Assembly (NCBI GenBank): GCA_030765055.1
Contig: CM060953.1
Span: 100,231,201 to 100,295,200 of the forward strand
Origin: Mantis religiosa
Taxonomy: Eukaryota; Arthropoda; Insecta; Mantodea; Mantidae
Direction of reading: 5' to 3'
Length of the DNA: 64,000 nt
The translations under genes were made by a program, and so were the position numbers. Under the pieces are notes generated by a model. The model was not told where the DNA came from and made no database searches. It was given only the letters and a program-made list of their open reading frames with translations. Positions within the stretch are counted from its first letter, which is position 1; each line of letters starts with the position of its first letter. This document shows, piece after piece, positions 11,771 to 23,250 of the stretch.

Positions 11771-13305
11771 AAATCCTTGACAAATAGTGCGGCCAATGCA
11801 AAGAGTGGAAGAGAACGTGCGTCCCGCAGCTGTCAGAGTGGTCACGGGAGTGACTACGGACGGATGAGATACCACAGGCCTAAGGAGGGAGCAGCTGGTG
11901 GACGTAGACCTGGGGCCACTCTTTAGAGAAGTGGAAGCAAGGACCAACCTGGGAGGATTTTGCACCCAGAAGCGCTGCATACAAGTCGTACTGGGCCCAA
12001 TGGGACTCACTGAAGACAAGAGAGGGCGTGCTGTTCCGGGTATGGGAGTCACCCGATGGGAAGACGCAGAGAGAACAGTTGGTACTTCCCCGGAGTAAGG
12101 TCCGGAAGTCTTGGAGGAACTGCACGCCGGTACTTCAGGAGGACACCTGGGAGCAAACGGAACGATCGACAAACTCCGACAGTGCTACCAGTGGCTGAGG
12201 CTCCGAGGAGACGCTGAGAGGTAATGTCATCAGATTACATGTGCGCGGTGGGTCGCGGCCCACAGACTTGGAGTGGGGTCGTATGCAGCAGTGTGGAGGC
12301 GGAGCGCCTTTTGTTTGCATCGCCGTGGACACAGCTGGTTCATTCCCAGTGACTGACCGAGGCAAGAGGTACCTAATGGTGGCCGTGGACTACTTCACCA
12401 AGTGGCTGGAGGTGTATGCCATCCCGAACCAGGAGGCAAAGAGTATTACTAATTGCCTCATGGAGCAACTGTTCTGCCATTGTGGGGGCCGTTAGAACCC
12501 CACAGCTACCATGGCTCCAATTTTGAGTCCCACCTGATGAAGGAGACACTGGAAAGACTTGGGGTGAACAAGACCCGCACAACACTTGTATATCCGCAGT
12601 GGAATGGCATGGCTGAGAGTTACATCAGGACCCTAGAAGAAAACCTGAGGAAGGTAATGGCCAGCCGTCAGCGAGACTGGGACGTTCAGGTACCGCTGTT
12701 TTTGCTGGCTTACCCCTTGTAAACACACGACGCAACTGGATTTACGGCAGCAAGGTTAATGTTTGGCCGAGGGCTACACCTCCTTGTGACCTGACCTTTG
12801 GGACCCCCGTCGGAAGCGAAGCAGCCTACCGAGTATGTGGGGACCTCGTAGACCATCACTACGACATGCATGAGATGGCTCGTCGGAACATCCAGTTGGC
12901 GAGCGACCGCATGAACACTCGGTATGACAGGTAAGCCAATAGCCAAGAATTCCAGAAAGGTGACCTGGTCTGATTGTACCAAGGGACACTGCCCGAAGCT
13001 TCAGCAGCCGTGGCAAGGATCGTACCGGGTGGTAAAGAATATTAACGATGTGGTCTACCGCATCCAGAAGGTGCCCCGGGGAAAGATGGTGGTACACCTT
13101 GATCGTCTGGCCCGTTACGATGGTGCTTTTCGGGACGTCCAACCTTTGGGAGGGGGCAGTGTCAGGACCGTACCGGCTAGTAAAGAATATTAACGGAGTT
13201 CTACCGCATCTAGAAGGCGTCCCGAGGAAAGATGGTGGTACACCTTGATTGTCTGGCCCGTTAGGATGGTGCTGTTAGGGACGACCAGCCTTTTGGAGGG
13301 AGCAG
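11771..13305 (+). pseudogene. pol: Gypsy-1 pol, integrase
   Basis: The HHCC zinc region is recognisable at 12120-12245 (GGHLGANGTIDKL and YQWLRLRGD). The catalytic core follows: AVDTAGSFPVTDRGKRYLMV, VDYFTKWLEVYAIPNQEAKS (12320-12445) and YPQWNGMAESYIRTLEENLR (about 12590-12650). The C-terminal GPY/F-type module is at about 13000-13140 (LQQPWQGSYRVVKNINDVVY, then GKMVVHLDRLARYDGA). A 148-bp tandem duplication spans this end. No chromodomain or envelope frame is visible. Confidence 0.8.
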
Positions 13306-13313
13306 TGTCACAG
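13018..13313 (+). repeat. 148-bp tandem duplication at Gypsy-1 integrase end/LTR edge
   Basis: Two head-to-tail copies (about 13018-13165 and 13166-13313) share GTACCGG...TAAAGAATATTAACG, GGAAAGATGGTGGTACACCT and the GCAGTGTCA boundary of the 3' LTR. The first copy therefore ends with the first bases of an LTR, and the duplication probably arose across the LTR edge. The copies have since diverged. Confidence 0.75.
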
Positions 13314-13687
13314 TTTGGCATTATTGAGCTGCCGCGAAGAGCTGGAGCCGGGTGCATGAGCAAGAGAGAAAGAGAGAGGCTGGCACCAAAGCGCTCGGTA
13401 CATTGTTGTTGCCGCTAAACTTTTTGGTAGGTCTGCGGCTTTCTAGAAACAATGACAGGGACTTATAAATACCGTCAAAGTGTTGGAAGTGGGAGTTGTG
13501 TGTTGGTTATTGCGACAGTCTACGATTGAAGTGTACCGCAGTGATGTGTTTCAGTTGTTTTTGTGCGATGGAGCACCGAGCCAGCCTTGAAACCAGCTGA
13601 TTGTCAATTTCACGTCTTTTTACTGCAGCAATAGTTCTAAATTTCTGTAAACTAGATTTCAGAATCTATGTAACCCACGCAGTCACA
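13306..13687 (+). repeat. Gypsy-1 3' LTR
   Basis: It begins TGTCACAGTT and ends GCAGTCACA, followed by the GTAT target duplication. It contains TATAAATACCG near 13464 and aligns with 2973-3393. Confidence 0.88.
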
Positions 13688-13691
13688 GTAT

Positions 13692-13776
13692 AAATAAATT
13701 CAAGAAGGAATTAAAGAAATTGTGCCTGGGAGGCTGCTTTTATTCACTTGACGATTATCTTAAAGGATTTAATTAA
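13692..13776 (+). pseudogene. CR1/Jockey-group LINE ORF2, last codons (right piece)
   Basis: It encodes NKFKKELKKLCLGGCFYSLD and a few more residues to a TAA at 13774-13776. This matches the final block of LINE ORF2 proteins (compare FLNTLKKALAEKAYYSVREY in the LINE at 34339). It continues the piece at 2620-2972 in frame across Gypsy-1. Confidence 0.75.
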
Positions 13777-13793
13777 TGCATAAATAAGTAGTA

Positions 13794-13949
13794 CAGTAAA
13801 ACCCCGTTAATCTGCACCAATTGGAGCTTAATGTTGTCCAGATAATCAAAAGTTCGGACTAACTGAAATAAATACCACAGAGAAAAGCTGTGGATAAAAT
13901 TAGATTATATACTTTATAATTTTATTACACTGTAAGATACAATAGACCC
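13794..13949 (-). mobile_element. Tigger-like DNA transposon, terminal fragment
   Basis: After a TA (13792-13793) the sequence reads CAGTAAAACCCCGTTAATCT and then CAGATAATCAAAAGTTCGGA, the typical end of a pogo/Tigger element. I-2 interrupts it at 13958. The same transposon seems to resume at 19181 with minus-strand transposase sequence, so this is its 3' end in gene orientation. Confidence 0.6.
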
Positions 13950-14394
13950 ACATGATTGTACCCCGCAGGGGCCTACTTCGGTAGGTACAGGTTTGGCGCA
14001 CCCGGGGTCCCGAGCCAACAGTCTCCCTCGTGTGGGCTCCTCTTCGTGGTTGAGGGAGACGGTCAACAGGCCCACCCACGTGTAGGCCGTGCGTGGAAAC
14101 CCGTGTCGGTGGAAGGGTTTCTCCTGGTGGTTGAGGGATGCGTATCTGAGCTCGTAACAGTGTTCTTCTGAATTCGGGGAGGGTGCGCATTTCTAATATA
14201 CTACTTTGGCTTCTGCTTCGCCTAAACGGGAGGTTAGGGACTAAGCCACCCCTAATCAATCGGCCAGGACTAGGTATTGTACCGACCTCCAGGGTGAGTG
14301 GGACGGCAAGCTCGCTATATCCACTCGGGATGACCCCTTTTTGGACTCCGTGTTGGGTGGGGAGCACTGGGGGAGGAGTCTTATACCAACTATT

Positions 14395-15786
14395 ATGGTC
14401 AACCTTGCTCTAAAAAACAATTCAACAAATTGTGGTAGCAATGGAAAAGAAGTAGTCGAGTCTTGTGGTCCTCGCCGTGTAGGTAGTCAGTCGAACTGAA
14501 GAAGGCAAAACTTGTTTACGACAGTTAACCCTTTTACCATCCAGAGGGGATTAGACAAAATTGCTGGTCCTGTTAAATCTTGGATACGATCGTGAAATGG
14601 CACGCTCCTGGTTGAGGTGCATTCTAATTCCCAGGCAGCATCGTTATTAAAGGCAAGCATGCTAGGGAGTTACCCTATAACCATTACGATACATAAGACC
14701 CTGAACTCGCGCGGGGTGGTAACCACCCGTGCGTTGGACGTTATGTCCGAGGAGATTCAGGAGAACCTGAAAGACTAGGGAGTTACTTGAGTGTACCGAG
14801 TGCAGCGCAGAGAACGTGGGGAATTGTTGCCTGCTCGTACCCTGTTCCTTACTTTTGATAGGGTAGATCTTTCTCAAAAGATTAAGGCAGGATACGAGAG
14901 CATTGAGGTTAGGCCCTACATACTAAACCCCCTGCGGTGCTACAAGTGTCAGCGTTATGGTCACACTAGTCAACTGTGTAACGGATCTCCAGCATGCGTC
15001 AACTGTGGTTTGGCATTACACGATGGTGAGTGCTCCTCGCCCATTAAATGTATAAACTGTGCCGGGGGGCATCCATCTAGTTCCAAAAACTGTCCACGAT
15101 TTGTGGAAGATAAGGCAATACAGGAAATCCGGGTTAAGGAGAAGGTATCCTTCTCGGACGCCCGGAAGCTCCTGCGTACTCGCCTGCCCTCCGTCCCTAG
15201 GGCCTAGAAAAGAAATTGCAACGCAAACCTGCGCTGCAGGTGAGGCTACTATCTCAGATAGAGTTCTTGTCCCGACACAAGTACGGAAGTCTACAAAACC
15301 ATCACCAGCGTCGGCAAATACTCGCCTAAACGCACGAAGGAAACTAAAACCTCAGCCCCGTCCCCAGCCAAACCGTCGACTTCTACATCTATATATGACA
15401 AGCCTGTAATATATGATCCACCGCCTAAATTATTTATGACCAGTTTCCAGAGGACAGATTTCCTTAAAGATTCGACCCGTATCCCCAGAAAGAAGGAAGC
15501 CTCTGGGACATCCCGAAACTCTTCTTCTGAAGAACTTTCTGGTGATGATTCGGATCGACGACTGTCATCTTCGTCGATCTCTGTGTCCAATAAATTTGAA
15601 GCCCTCGAACCTAAGTTCTCTTTAGGGAAAGGGGCCTTCTCTGCCGAAGAGATGGACCAAGAGGATACGGACCACATTGCAAGAATGGCAACAAAAAAGC
15701 GCCAGGATAAACCGGACGAAAAAGGTGTTAGCCCTACACCGAAGAAAAAGGGTAAATTGATTCGGCCACCGATGAAGTCGTCTTAA
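14395..15786 (+). pseudogene. I-2 ORF1, zinc-knuckle Gag-like protein
   Basis: The probable start is the ATG at 14395 (MVNLALKNN...). A stop at about 14500 and further breaks follow. The core (14791-15207) carries CYKCQRYGHTSQLC, CVNCGLALHDGEC and CINCAGGHPSSSKNC knuckles, then AIQEIRVKEKVSFSDARKLL, the same helix as I-1. A Ser/Asp-rich tail (15436-15786) ends at a TAA. The protein would package element RNA. Confidence 0.78.
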
Positions 15787-15823
15787 TGTAGACTAACTTT
15801 TACATCTTATCCCCATAGTTCCA

Positions 15824-18800
15824 ATGGCTATCCTACAGTGGAACATACGAGGTTTAAGAGCACATCGACCAGAACTGGAACTTTTGCTCAGTAAGCATAA
15901 CCCCTAGTTGGTATGCTTACAAGAGACTAAGCTACGACCACAAGACAACTTTAAAATCAGATGCTACACACCACTGAGGTGTGATATTGAAACAGAAGAG
16001 AGCATTCCTGCTCACGGGGGCACTACGATTCTCCTCAGGGATGACATATTTGTAGATCCGTTACAGCTACAATCTGACATACAATCTGTAGCTGTAAGGA
16101 TTAAGCTGCCATCAATCGAATTTTGCATTTGCAATGTGTATGTACCGCCATCAGATGACCTCTCGTTAATTGACCTTGAAGATCTGGTTTCCCAACTTTC
16201 AACACCATTTCTAATAGTGGGAGACTTTAATGCCCATCACCTATTTTGGGGCTCGAATCGGGCATGTTCGAGAGGCAACCTCATTGCAAAATTCCTGGAG
16301 AGCAATAACTTGGTTCTCCTTAACACCGGAGAGCCAACGTTCCTCTCAGACGCCTTTAAAACTTATTCGCACATCGATTTGGCACTGTGTTCATCCCAGT
16401 TAGCAGTTTTATTACAGTGGAATGTCATCTCTGATTTACATTCCAGCGACCACTTCCCATGTCTTCTTAGTCTCTTAGCACAAGATGTGTCTCCCTCACG
16501 TATCCCTAGATGGCGCTTTGATCGCGCCAACTAGAACCTTTACACCCAGTTGGGTGTCTTTGAATACAACGAGCACGATTCTGTGAGTGATTTAGTTGAT
16601 CATCTCACAGAGAAAATTCTTTCCGCTGCAGAGCAGTCTATTCCACGTTCGGCTACCCACCTCGGTCGATTTCCTGTCCCATGGTGGACCAACGACTGCC
16701 GGAATGCTATTCGTGCTCGTAGACGTGCTCGTGCATCGACACCCTACCCTTAGTAATCTAATTGAGTTCAAGAAAGCCAGTGCAAAGTCTAGGCAAATAA
16801 TTAAGGATAGCAAAAAGACCTCATGGAACAACTTTGTATCATCTTTTAACAGACGTACTCCTTCCTCTGTTGTATGGGATAAGTTAAGGCACGTGGCCGG
16901 AAAATCGACCCACTTGCCAATCGCTGGTCTGAAAACAACTGCAGGAGTTGTTGTTGATCTGTTTCTCGTGGCTAACACCGTCACCTCCCTTCTAGCTACC
17001 GTCCTATTTCCCTCACCAGTTGCATCTGCAAGGTGGTGGAACGCATGATTTTTTGACCTCGAAAAGGCTTATGATATGTGTTGGCGGGCAGGGTTGCTAC
17101 GTACTCTGCACACCTGGAATATACGTGGACGCCTACCACACTTCCTTCAGGAATTCTTGAAAGACCGCATATTCCGAGTAAGGGTTGGCTCTGTTTTTTC
17201 GAACCTGTTTGTTCAAGAGAACGGTGTACCACAGGGATCAGTACTAAGTGTTACGTTGTTATTGCGATTAATTGGATCTCGAAATGTGTTCCTCTGGGGG
17301 TCTCGTCATGCCTCTTTGTAGACGACTTTGCCATCTACTGTACATCTCAGCGCACTCCGTTTTTAGAGCGCCGTCTTCAGACCACCTTGGACAACCGTAA
17401 GGGATGGAGTTTAAAAAACGGCTTCAGATTCTCCGCTGAGAAAATCATATGTGTTAACTTCTGACGTCAGCAGAGTTGACTACCTCCAAGTCTCCGGCTA
17501 GGCGCTGATCTACTACCTTTTGCAGATGAGACGAGGTTCCTTGGATTGATATTTGATAGAAAACTTAGTTGGTCGTCGCATATACACAACTGAAAGCACG
17601 ATGTGACCGATCCTTTCTTGCGGATACTAAGTTGAAAATCGTGGGGAGCGGATCGTACAGTGTTATTGCGACTTTATTGCGCACTCGTCCATTCCAAATT
17701 AGACTACTAGTATCGTTTATGGCTCAGCACGACCATCTGTGCTGAAGAGATTAGACACAGTCCATAATTGTGGCATACGTATAGCAGTTGGGGCATTTCC
17801 AACGAGCCGAGTTATAAGCCTGTATGCTGAGTCTGCAGAACCTCCTCTGCTGTACAGGCGCAACATGTTGTTAGCAAATTATGGCTGTGGACGTAATTGC
17901 ATGCCCACATATCCATCGTTTACGCCGTTCTTTAATAACTTCATGGACGTGCGTTACAGGAACGCTTCCATTAAACCAAAGTCACCTGGTTTTCGTTTCC
18001 GGGAGCTCCTTAGACATCTTGATACTGAAATGACCAAGATGTATCCTAGGGGGGAGAGGACATACCCTCCTTGGTTGTGCAGAGCGTCCCACGTTGATCT
18101 GAGCATGACTAAATATGATAAATCTCTCATGTCTATGTCTAGTATCCGCACATGTTTTTTAGAATTTTTATCGCGATATGAGGACCATTTTGTAGTTTAT
18201 ACTGATGGCTCCAAGAACTCAAATGGTGTTGGTTGTGCTTACGTGTGCGGAACCGAACCGTATACATTCGGATTCCACACTAGCACTTCCATTTTTACAG
18301 CAGAGCTTTATGCAATATACCGGGCCATTTTACACGTACGTCGACGAAAGTTGGGGAACTGCTTAATCCTAAGTGATTCCCTCAGTGCACTTCAAAGCCT
18401 ACGGCAGCTGTACAACTACCACCCTATTGAGCAGCTATGCAGGATGCCCTCCACGTTTTACACACTTCTGGCGTTAACGTGGTGTGTGCATGGATCCCTG
18501 GTCACGTAGGCTTGCGGGGGAATGAAATGGCGTATTCGGCAGCCAAGACGGCTACCATGAAGCCCAGGGTTCCTGTACCATCTGTGACATCGGAAGATTT
18601 TAGGGCCGTATTGCGGAGAGCTGTGCAAACCTGCTGGCAGGAAGAGTGGTCCGCTCTCGGCAATAATAAACTTAGATCTGTGAAAGAACTTCCGATTCCC
18701 TGGGTTACTTCCTGTCAGTCATCTCGTCGCGAGGAGGTGAGTTTGGCTCGGTTACGTATTGGGCACTGCTTTTTTACTCATAGTTTTCGTTTTAAAAAGG

Positions 18801-18991
18801 AGCCTGCTCCACTGTGTCTGTTTTGCAATGAAGCGTTATCTGTACGACACGTGCTGCTAGAGTGTTTTCACCTAGCAGACCTCAGGACGTCTCTGCGGCT
18901 GCCGGCCAGCTTTGCAGAGATGCTAGCGGACGATGACACAGTGGTGCAGAGGATTTTTAGATTCTTTTCGAGGTTAGGCTTTAAGGTTTAG
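15824..18991 (+). pseudogene. I-2 ORF2, endonuclease / reverse transcriptase / RNase H
   Basis: It starts MAILQWNIRGLRAHRPELEL. Endonuclease: VCLQETKL (with one stop before it), FLIVGDFNAHHLFWGS (about 16210) and SSDHFPCLL. RT: DLEKAYDMCWR (about 17058), ENGVPQGSVLS (17218) and FVDDFAIYC (17312). RNase H: VYTDGSKNSNGVGCAYV (18197), TAELYAIYRAIL and IPGHVGLRGNEMAYSAAKTA (18490). The end carries CLFC-RHVLLEC (18815). A segment between the endonuclease and RT is deleted relative to I-1, because the SSPGPD region is missing near 17000. Frames are broken repeatedly. Confidence 0.85.
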
Positions 18992-19180
18992 TGAATGAAA
19001 TATTTAGTAGGTTTTCATTGTTTTTTTTTATGTTCGTTTTGTTATAATAGGTTTATTTACAGTTGTATAGTTTTTTAGAAATTTTATATCTGGCATTTGC
19101 CATGACAAGTTTTTTAAAGAGCGCTGATGACCGTCATAGTTGAGCGCCCTTATACACATCATCATCATCATTACATGATT

Positions 19181-19545
19181 CTAATTACACTGTGTGGTTT
19201 GAAGAAGCTATTAATTTTCTTTTTTGGTTTATCATCCATCTCATTCACAATGAGATTATGATCCTTATACTTATGTGACGGTAGTATCCGTAAATCTGTT
19301 CATTGTCAGTTTTCTCGACAAAGTCTGTTACAACATTGAAATGCTGTTAACCTCACTTAATTTCACTTTCGACTTTCCGAAATCCACATCCTCAACCTCA
19401 GATTCATTACTAGCATCTGTTGCATTGCTTACACGTTCCAGAATTTCTTCGTCAGACATGATATGATAGCCGGGATTATCTTCATCTCTGTCAAGCCAGT
19501 CTCCGATCTCATCCACTGTGACAGCTTTCTCTCCACCCACAACCA
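19181..19545 (-). pseudogene. Tigger-like transposase, C-terminal fragment
   Basis: The minus strand reads GEKAVTVDEIGDWLDRDEDN, then PGYHIMSDEEILERV. This is the 'EWL..D..DPG...(L/M)(T/S)DEEI' signature of the C-terminal tail of Tigger/jerky-type DDE transposases. It continues from the dispersed core at about 27120-27340 and toward the terminal repeat at 13794. Gypsy-2 and I-2 separate the parts. Confidence 0.6.
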
Positions 19546-19648
19546 GTGTTTGTTGAAGTCTTTTTCTTCCTCTTCTTCGGCTTCCCCTTCTGCCTTTCAG
19601 CGTTAGTCTTTCTATTTCCCTCTCTTTCTTGCTATTTCTCCAATATAG

Positions 19649-20055
19649 TGTCGTGAGCGCATTGTTGGTTCGAGGCGGCACTGTCAACCAGTTCAAAGAG
19701 AGGGGCAGTGCAGTACGGAGATAAAAGTTCACTGAAACGGAGGGGGCGTGGAGACGGATTGCTAGAGAGTTTGTCTTTCTTCTAGCGCCGTCTTGATTGA
19801 GAACATTTCGGATGGTAAGTAATCTATAAAAAGGGAGCCACCGCCTGCCACAGTAAGTTAGTCGGTAATTGGACGTGTGTGCGTGAACAGCTGTGTGAGC
19901 TGTGTTTGTGGTCGATGACCTTGCAAGTTGTATTGTGTATGTGACGTAATTCTGGACTGTAAAAGGTTGATAAAAGTTTGTTTCTACGGAAATAAAAAGC
20001 AATTTTTGAATTTTTGTAACCTGGACTTTTAATATTACGAACCCAAAAAGTCACA
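19649..20055 (+). repeat. Gypsy-2 5' LTR
   Basis: It runs from TGTCGTGAGCGC to AAAGTCACA (407 bp). A TATAAAAAG promoter sits at 19825 and an AATAAAAAG polyadenylation-like signal near 19991. The end and length agree with the Gypsy-1 and Gypsy-3 LTRs. The start is inferred from those families. Confidence 0.75.
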
Positions 20056-20057
20056 AT

Positions 20058-20069
20058 TGGTGTCAGGAT
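20058..20069 (+). promoter_or_regulatory. Gypsy-2 primer-binding site
   Basis: TGGTGTCAGGAT begins two bases after the LTR, a variant of the tRNA-Leu-type site of Gypsy-1. Confidence 0.7.
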
Positions 20070-20083
20070 TGAGATTTACCACC

Positions 20084-21300
20084 ATGGAGGCTGCATTGGA
20101 AAAGATTCTACAGAAAATGGAAGAAATGAAGACGGCTAACGACACCCTCGCAGCGACGATGGCCGCGAAGATGACCAAGTTAACAATGAAGACGGAAGCT
20201 GCAAACAAAACCTGGCTGCGACGATGACTGCGATGAAGGCCGAATTAATCACTGAAATGAAGGCTGCGAACGAGGCCCTCGCCGAAAAATTTGAAGAACA
20301 GCGTGAGGGATGACGTCACGGGGCTTGGCAAGCGGATGGACCAAGTGGATGAGCGCGTAGAATACCTGGCGAACCGCTTTAATGACCTGCTGGTGAATCG
20401 CTTTAATGTCCTGGAGGGAAAGGCGTACAATAACTCCAAATCCCTCGAAGACCTGGCGAGCCGCATTAACAACCTTGAGGGAAGGGCCGACACCAACACT
20501 AAGTCCCTGAACGCCATGGGGGAGGAGATCGTCGGGAGAAGGATGAAAGCTTTAAAGGCCGAAGCATCGGGACGCGACACAACATCTGTGCACGTTAAAC
20601 CGCCGAAGTACGACGGCACGTCCACGTTCGGAAGTCTTCCGCCACCAGTTCGACACAGTGGCCAAGCGCAACAAGTGGTCACCAGAAAGAGGCCGCGCAG
20701 CTAATAGCCAGCCTCCAGGGACTGGCCGCAGAAGTCCTAAACGTGGCCCAGACAGCGGTGGCGCCCAACGACATCAGGGAAGCCCTGGAAAACCGTTTCG
20801 GGAACCACCACTTAGCCGCAGCCTACCGCAGCCAACTGAAATCAAGGACACAGCAGCCAAGGGAGATGCTGCAGGAGTTCGCCCTGGCAATTGAACAGCT
20901 GGCCAGCAAAGCTTTGGTAACCTCCCACCTTAATTCGTATCCCGGGAAGCCACCTACACCTTCGTTGACGGGATACGAGACGTTGAAATACGTCAGCGCC
21001 TAATGCTCGGCGACTACAAAACCATCCATGAGGCGCTAACGGCATCATGGAGGATGGCGGCAGCCAAGGTAACGGCTACTCCGACGTCGAGAAAAAGGAG
21101 TATCCGCTACACTGGAGACCGAATGCCAGCCGAGGGACGCCGGCGAAGAACTAGTGGCGTATGTTGGAGGTATGGCCAGCTGGGACACCTGGAGAGAGGC
21201 TGCCCAGACAAGGAAGAGCAGCCGGAAGAACGGGAAAGGCCCGTTGTGGCGTGGGGCACGTTGGCGCCATCACCACCATCCCCTCGAGTGACACTGTGCA
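20084..21300 (+). pseudogene. gag: Gypsy-2 gag
   Basis: It starts MEAALEKILQKMEEMKTAND. A coiled-coil-like N-terminus (20291-20530 contains alternating DDLLVNRFN/ RINNLEGRADTN blocks) precedes the capsid core (VKPPKYDGTSTF at about 20595, LKSRTQQPREMLQEFALAIE). A knuckle at about 21163-21205 reads CWRYGQLGHLERGC, with the second cysteine replaced by tyrosine. Frameshifts lie near 20220, 20290, 20640 and 21000. Confidence 0.78.
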
Positions 21301-21990
21301 CCGTCAGCAGGCGTATGGATGACAGCCTCCTCTTGGACGGTTGGGTGAAAGGGAGACCGTGCCGTGTGCTGGTGGACACCGGGGCACCTGTGAGCATCAG
21401 ACCTGACATGACCAAGGGTTTTCTGTCGAGGAAACCGAGCCGACCATACCAGCTAGTGACGGCATCGGGCGACAACTTGCCCATGAAGAGGGAGGCCCTG
21501 CGGTTGACCTTGGGACGGAGTGTCGTGCGTCAGTGGGTGTTCGTCGCGGAGGTGGCCTAGGAGGTGATACTGTGACTGGATGACCTCAGGAGCCAGGAGG
21601 CAACGATCGTCATTGGCAAGAAGGTCCTGCGGCTCAATGGAGAAGAGGTGATTCTCCGGCAACCCGAAGAACGCCTGGAAATTTGCAACGTCGTCGTGAG
21701 GGGAGACGTGGTTGTCCTCGCGAGAAGCGAGGTGATGGTGACGGTGCGACTGGAAAACCAGTGAAACAAAAACATGGTGCTGGATCAGAAGACACCTGTG
21801 CACGGGCTGTGTGTAGCCAGGACTTCGTTGCCATGCCGAGAGGAGGTGCCGGTGACACCTGGGACCCTGGCTGGAAAGCTTATTGTGGAGGGCGGCCGAC
21901 CAGCTGACAGCTCGAGAAGGTTCCCAACTGCTGAGACGATACAAGCGCATCTTCAGCCAAGGCGACAGCGACTACGGCCGCATGGACTGA
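21301..21990 (+). pseudogene. pol: Gypsy-2 pol, aspartic protease region
   Basis: VLVDTGAPVSIRPDM (about 21368) is the retropepsin active-site loop. PYQLVTASGDNLPMKREAL and VFVAEVA follow, then an in-frame TAG at 21558. Broken sequence continues toward the RT. Confidence 0.75.
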
Positions 21991-23250
21991 GTGCTCCACA
22001 TCGACACCGGAAATGCCAGGTCTATCCGGCTGCCATCCTGACGTGTTCCGCTGGCGGATCATGCGGCGTTTCGGGACATGCACATGCACATGAGATCCAG
22101 GGGAGTGATTGAAGAGTCTGACAGCCTCTGGTGTTCCCCTGTAGTCTTGGTGATGAAAAACGGCGAGCTATGCTTCTGTGTGGACTACAGGAAGCTGAAC
22201 GCTGTCACCAGGAAGAACTGTTTCCCCTTACCCCGGATTGACGACACCCTGGACACGCTTGCTGGTGCGCAGTGGTTCTCGACCCTGGACCTGAAGTCTG
22301 GTTACTGACAAGTAGCTCTGGACCCGAGAGACAAGGAGGAGACCGCATTCTCGACAGGCCAAGGCCTTTGGCAGTTCACAGTTATGCCCCTTGGTCTGTG
22401 CAATGCACCTTCTACCTTCCAATGCCTCATGGGGTCAGTGATGAGAAGCTTGACTTATGACGCCTGCCTGCTATACCTGGACGACATCATCATTGTTGGT
22501 AAGACCTTCGAAGACCATCTGGAAAACCTGAGCAAGGTGCTACCGAGACTGCAGGCGATCAACCGGAAGCTGAACATGCAGTGCCAGCTCTTCCGCAAGG
22601 AAGTCAACTACTTGGGCCACATAGTCTCAGCTACCGGAGTGGCTACAGAGCCGGAGAAGACACAGGCCATGAGAGATTGGCCTCGACCAAAGGATAAGAA
22701 AGAATTGCGCAGGTTCCTGGGGCTGTGCAGTTATTACCGCCGCTTCATAAAGGGGTTCTCCAACATCGCCAAGCCCCTCACCCACCTGACAGAGGGACAT
22801 CAGCCTTTTGTGTGGATGGAGGACACCGAAGTCGCTTTCCAGGAGCTGAGGAAGACACTGTGCAGTGCTCCTATTTTGGGATTCCCACAACCAGGTGGCG
22901 CCTCCATTGTGGAAACCGATGCAAGCGACCATTGCATTGGAGGTGTCCTATCCCAAGTCCAGGGCGGCCACGAATGGGTGATAGCTTACTACGGCAAGAC
23001 ACTGTCCAAGGCAGAGAAGAACTACTGCGTTACCTGGCGAAAGTTACTGGTGGTAGTAAAGACCTTGGAGCACCTCCACAAGTAGCTGTAAGGTCAGCCA
23101 TTCCACCTGAGGACTGGCCATGCTGCCCTCACCTGGCTACTTAGTTTAGAAACCTGGAAGCTCAGACAGCACGTTGGGCCCAGCGGTTGCAGGAGTACGA
23201 CTTCACCTCTGAACATCGTGGAGGGAAGAGCCACAGCAACGTAGATGCCT
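21991..23250 (+). pseudogene. pol: Gypsy-2 pol, reverse transcriptase and RNase H
   Basis: The RT fingers are at 22078-22308 (IEESDSLWCSPVVLVM, FCVDYRKLNAVTRKNCFPLP, WFSTLDLKSGY), followed by a TGA in place of Trp. The palm and thumb are open in 22384-23085: CNAPSTFQCLMGSVMR, the catalytic YLDDIIIVG (22474) and LGHIVSATGV. The RNase H region follows, with ETDASDHCIGGVLSQVQ, where the usual first Asp of DTDASD is Glu. The frame ends at a TAG at 23083. Confidence 0.85.

Larger units (their letters stand above)
2973..13687 (+). mobile_element. Gypsy-1: Ty3/Gypsy LTR retrotransposon, decayed, split by I-1
   Basis: Two related LTRs (2973-3393 and 13306-13687) flank gag, protease, reverse transcriptase/RNase H and integrase remnants in Ty3/Gypsy order. 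The 4-bp sequence GTAT at 2969-2972 recurs at 13688-13691 as the target duplication. The primer-binding site matches a tRNA-Leu 3' end. No envelope-like frame follows integrase. The interior carries many stops and frameshifts, and it is interrupted at 5844-10626 by a non-LTR element. The LTRs differ at many positions and by indels (421 against 382 bp), so the insertion is old. Confidence 0.9.
13958..19172 (+). mobile_element. I-2: full-length I-group non-LTR retrotransposon, decayed
   Basis: 5,215 bp flanked by ACATGATT (13950-13957 and 19173-19180). It has a GC-rich 5' UTR (starting near GTACCCCGCAGGGGCC), ORF1, ORF2 and a 3' end with a CATCATCATCATCAT-type tail. Its coding regions match I-1 domain by domain but are more diverged from it than copies of one subfamily would be. 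Multiple frameshifts make it inactive. The insertion split the Tigger-like transposon. Confidence 0.88.

Noticed and set aside
13306..13687. Envelope gene downstream of integrase in the Gypsy elements
   Set aside because: The 3' LTR begins directly after the integrase C-terminal module. No signal peptide, cleavage site or membrane segment was seen.
19328..20002. A single 224-codon minus-strand protein
   Set aside because: The frame runs from Gypsy-2 LTR sequence into Tigger transposase. Only the part at 19328-19545 has real similarity.
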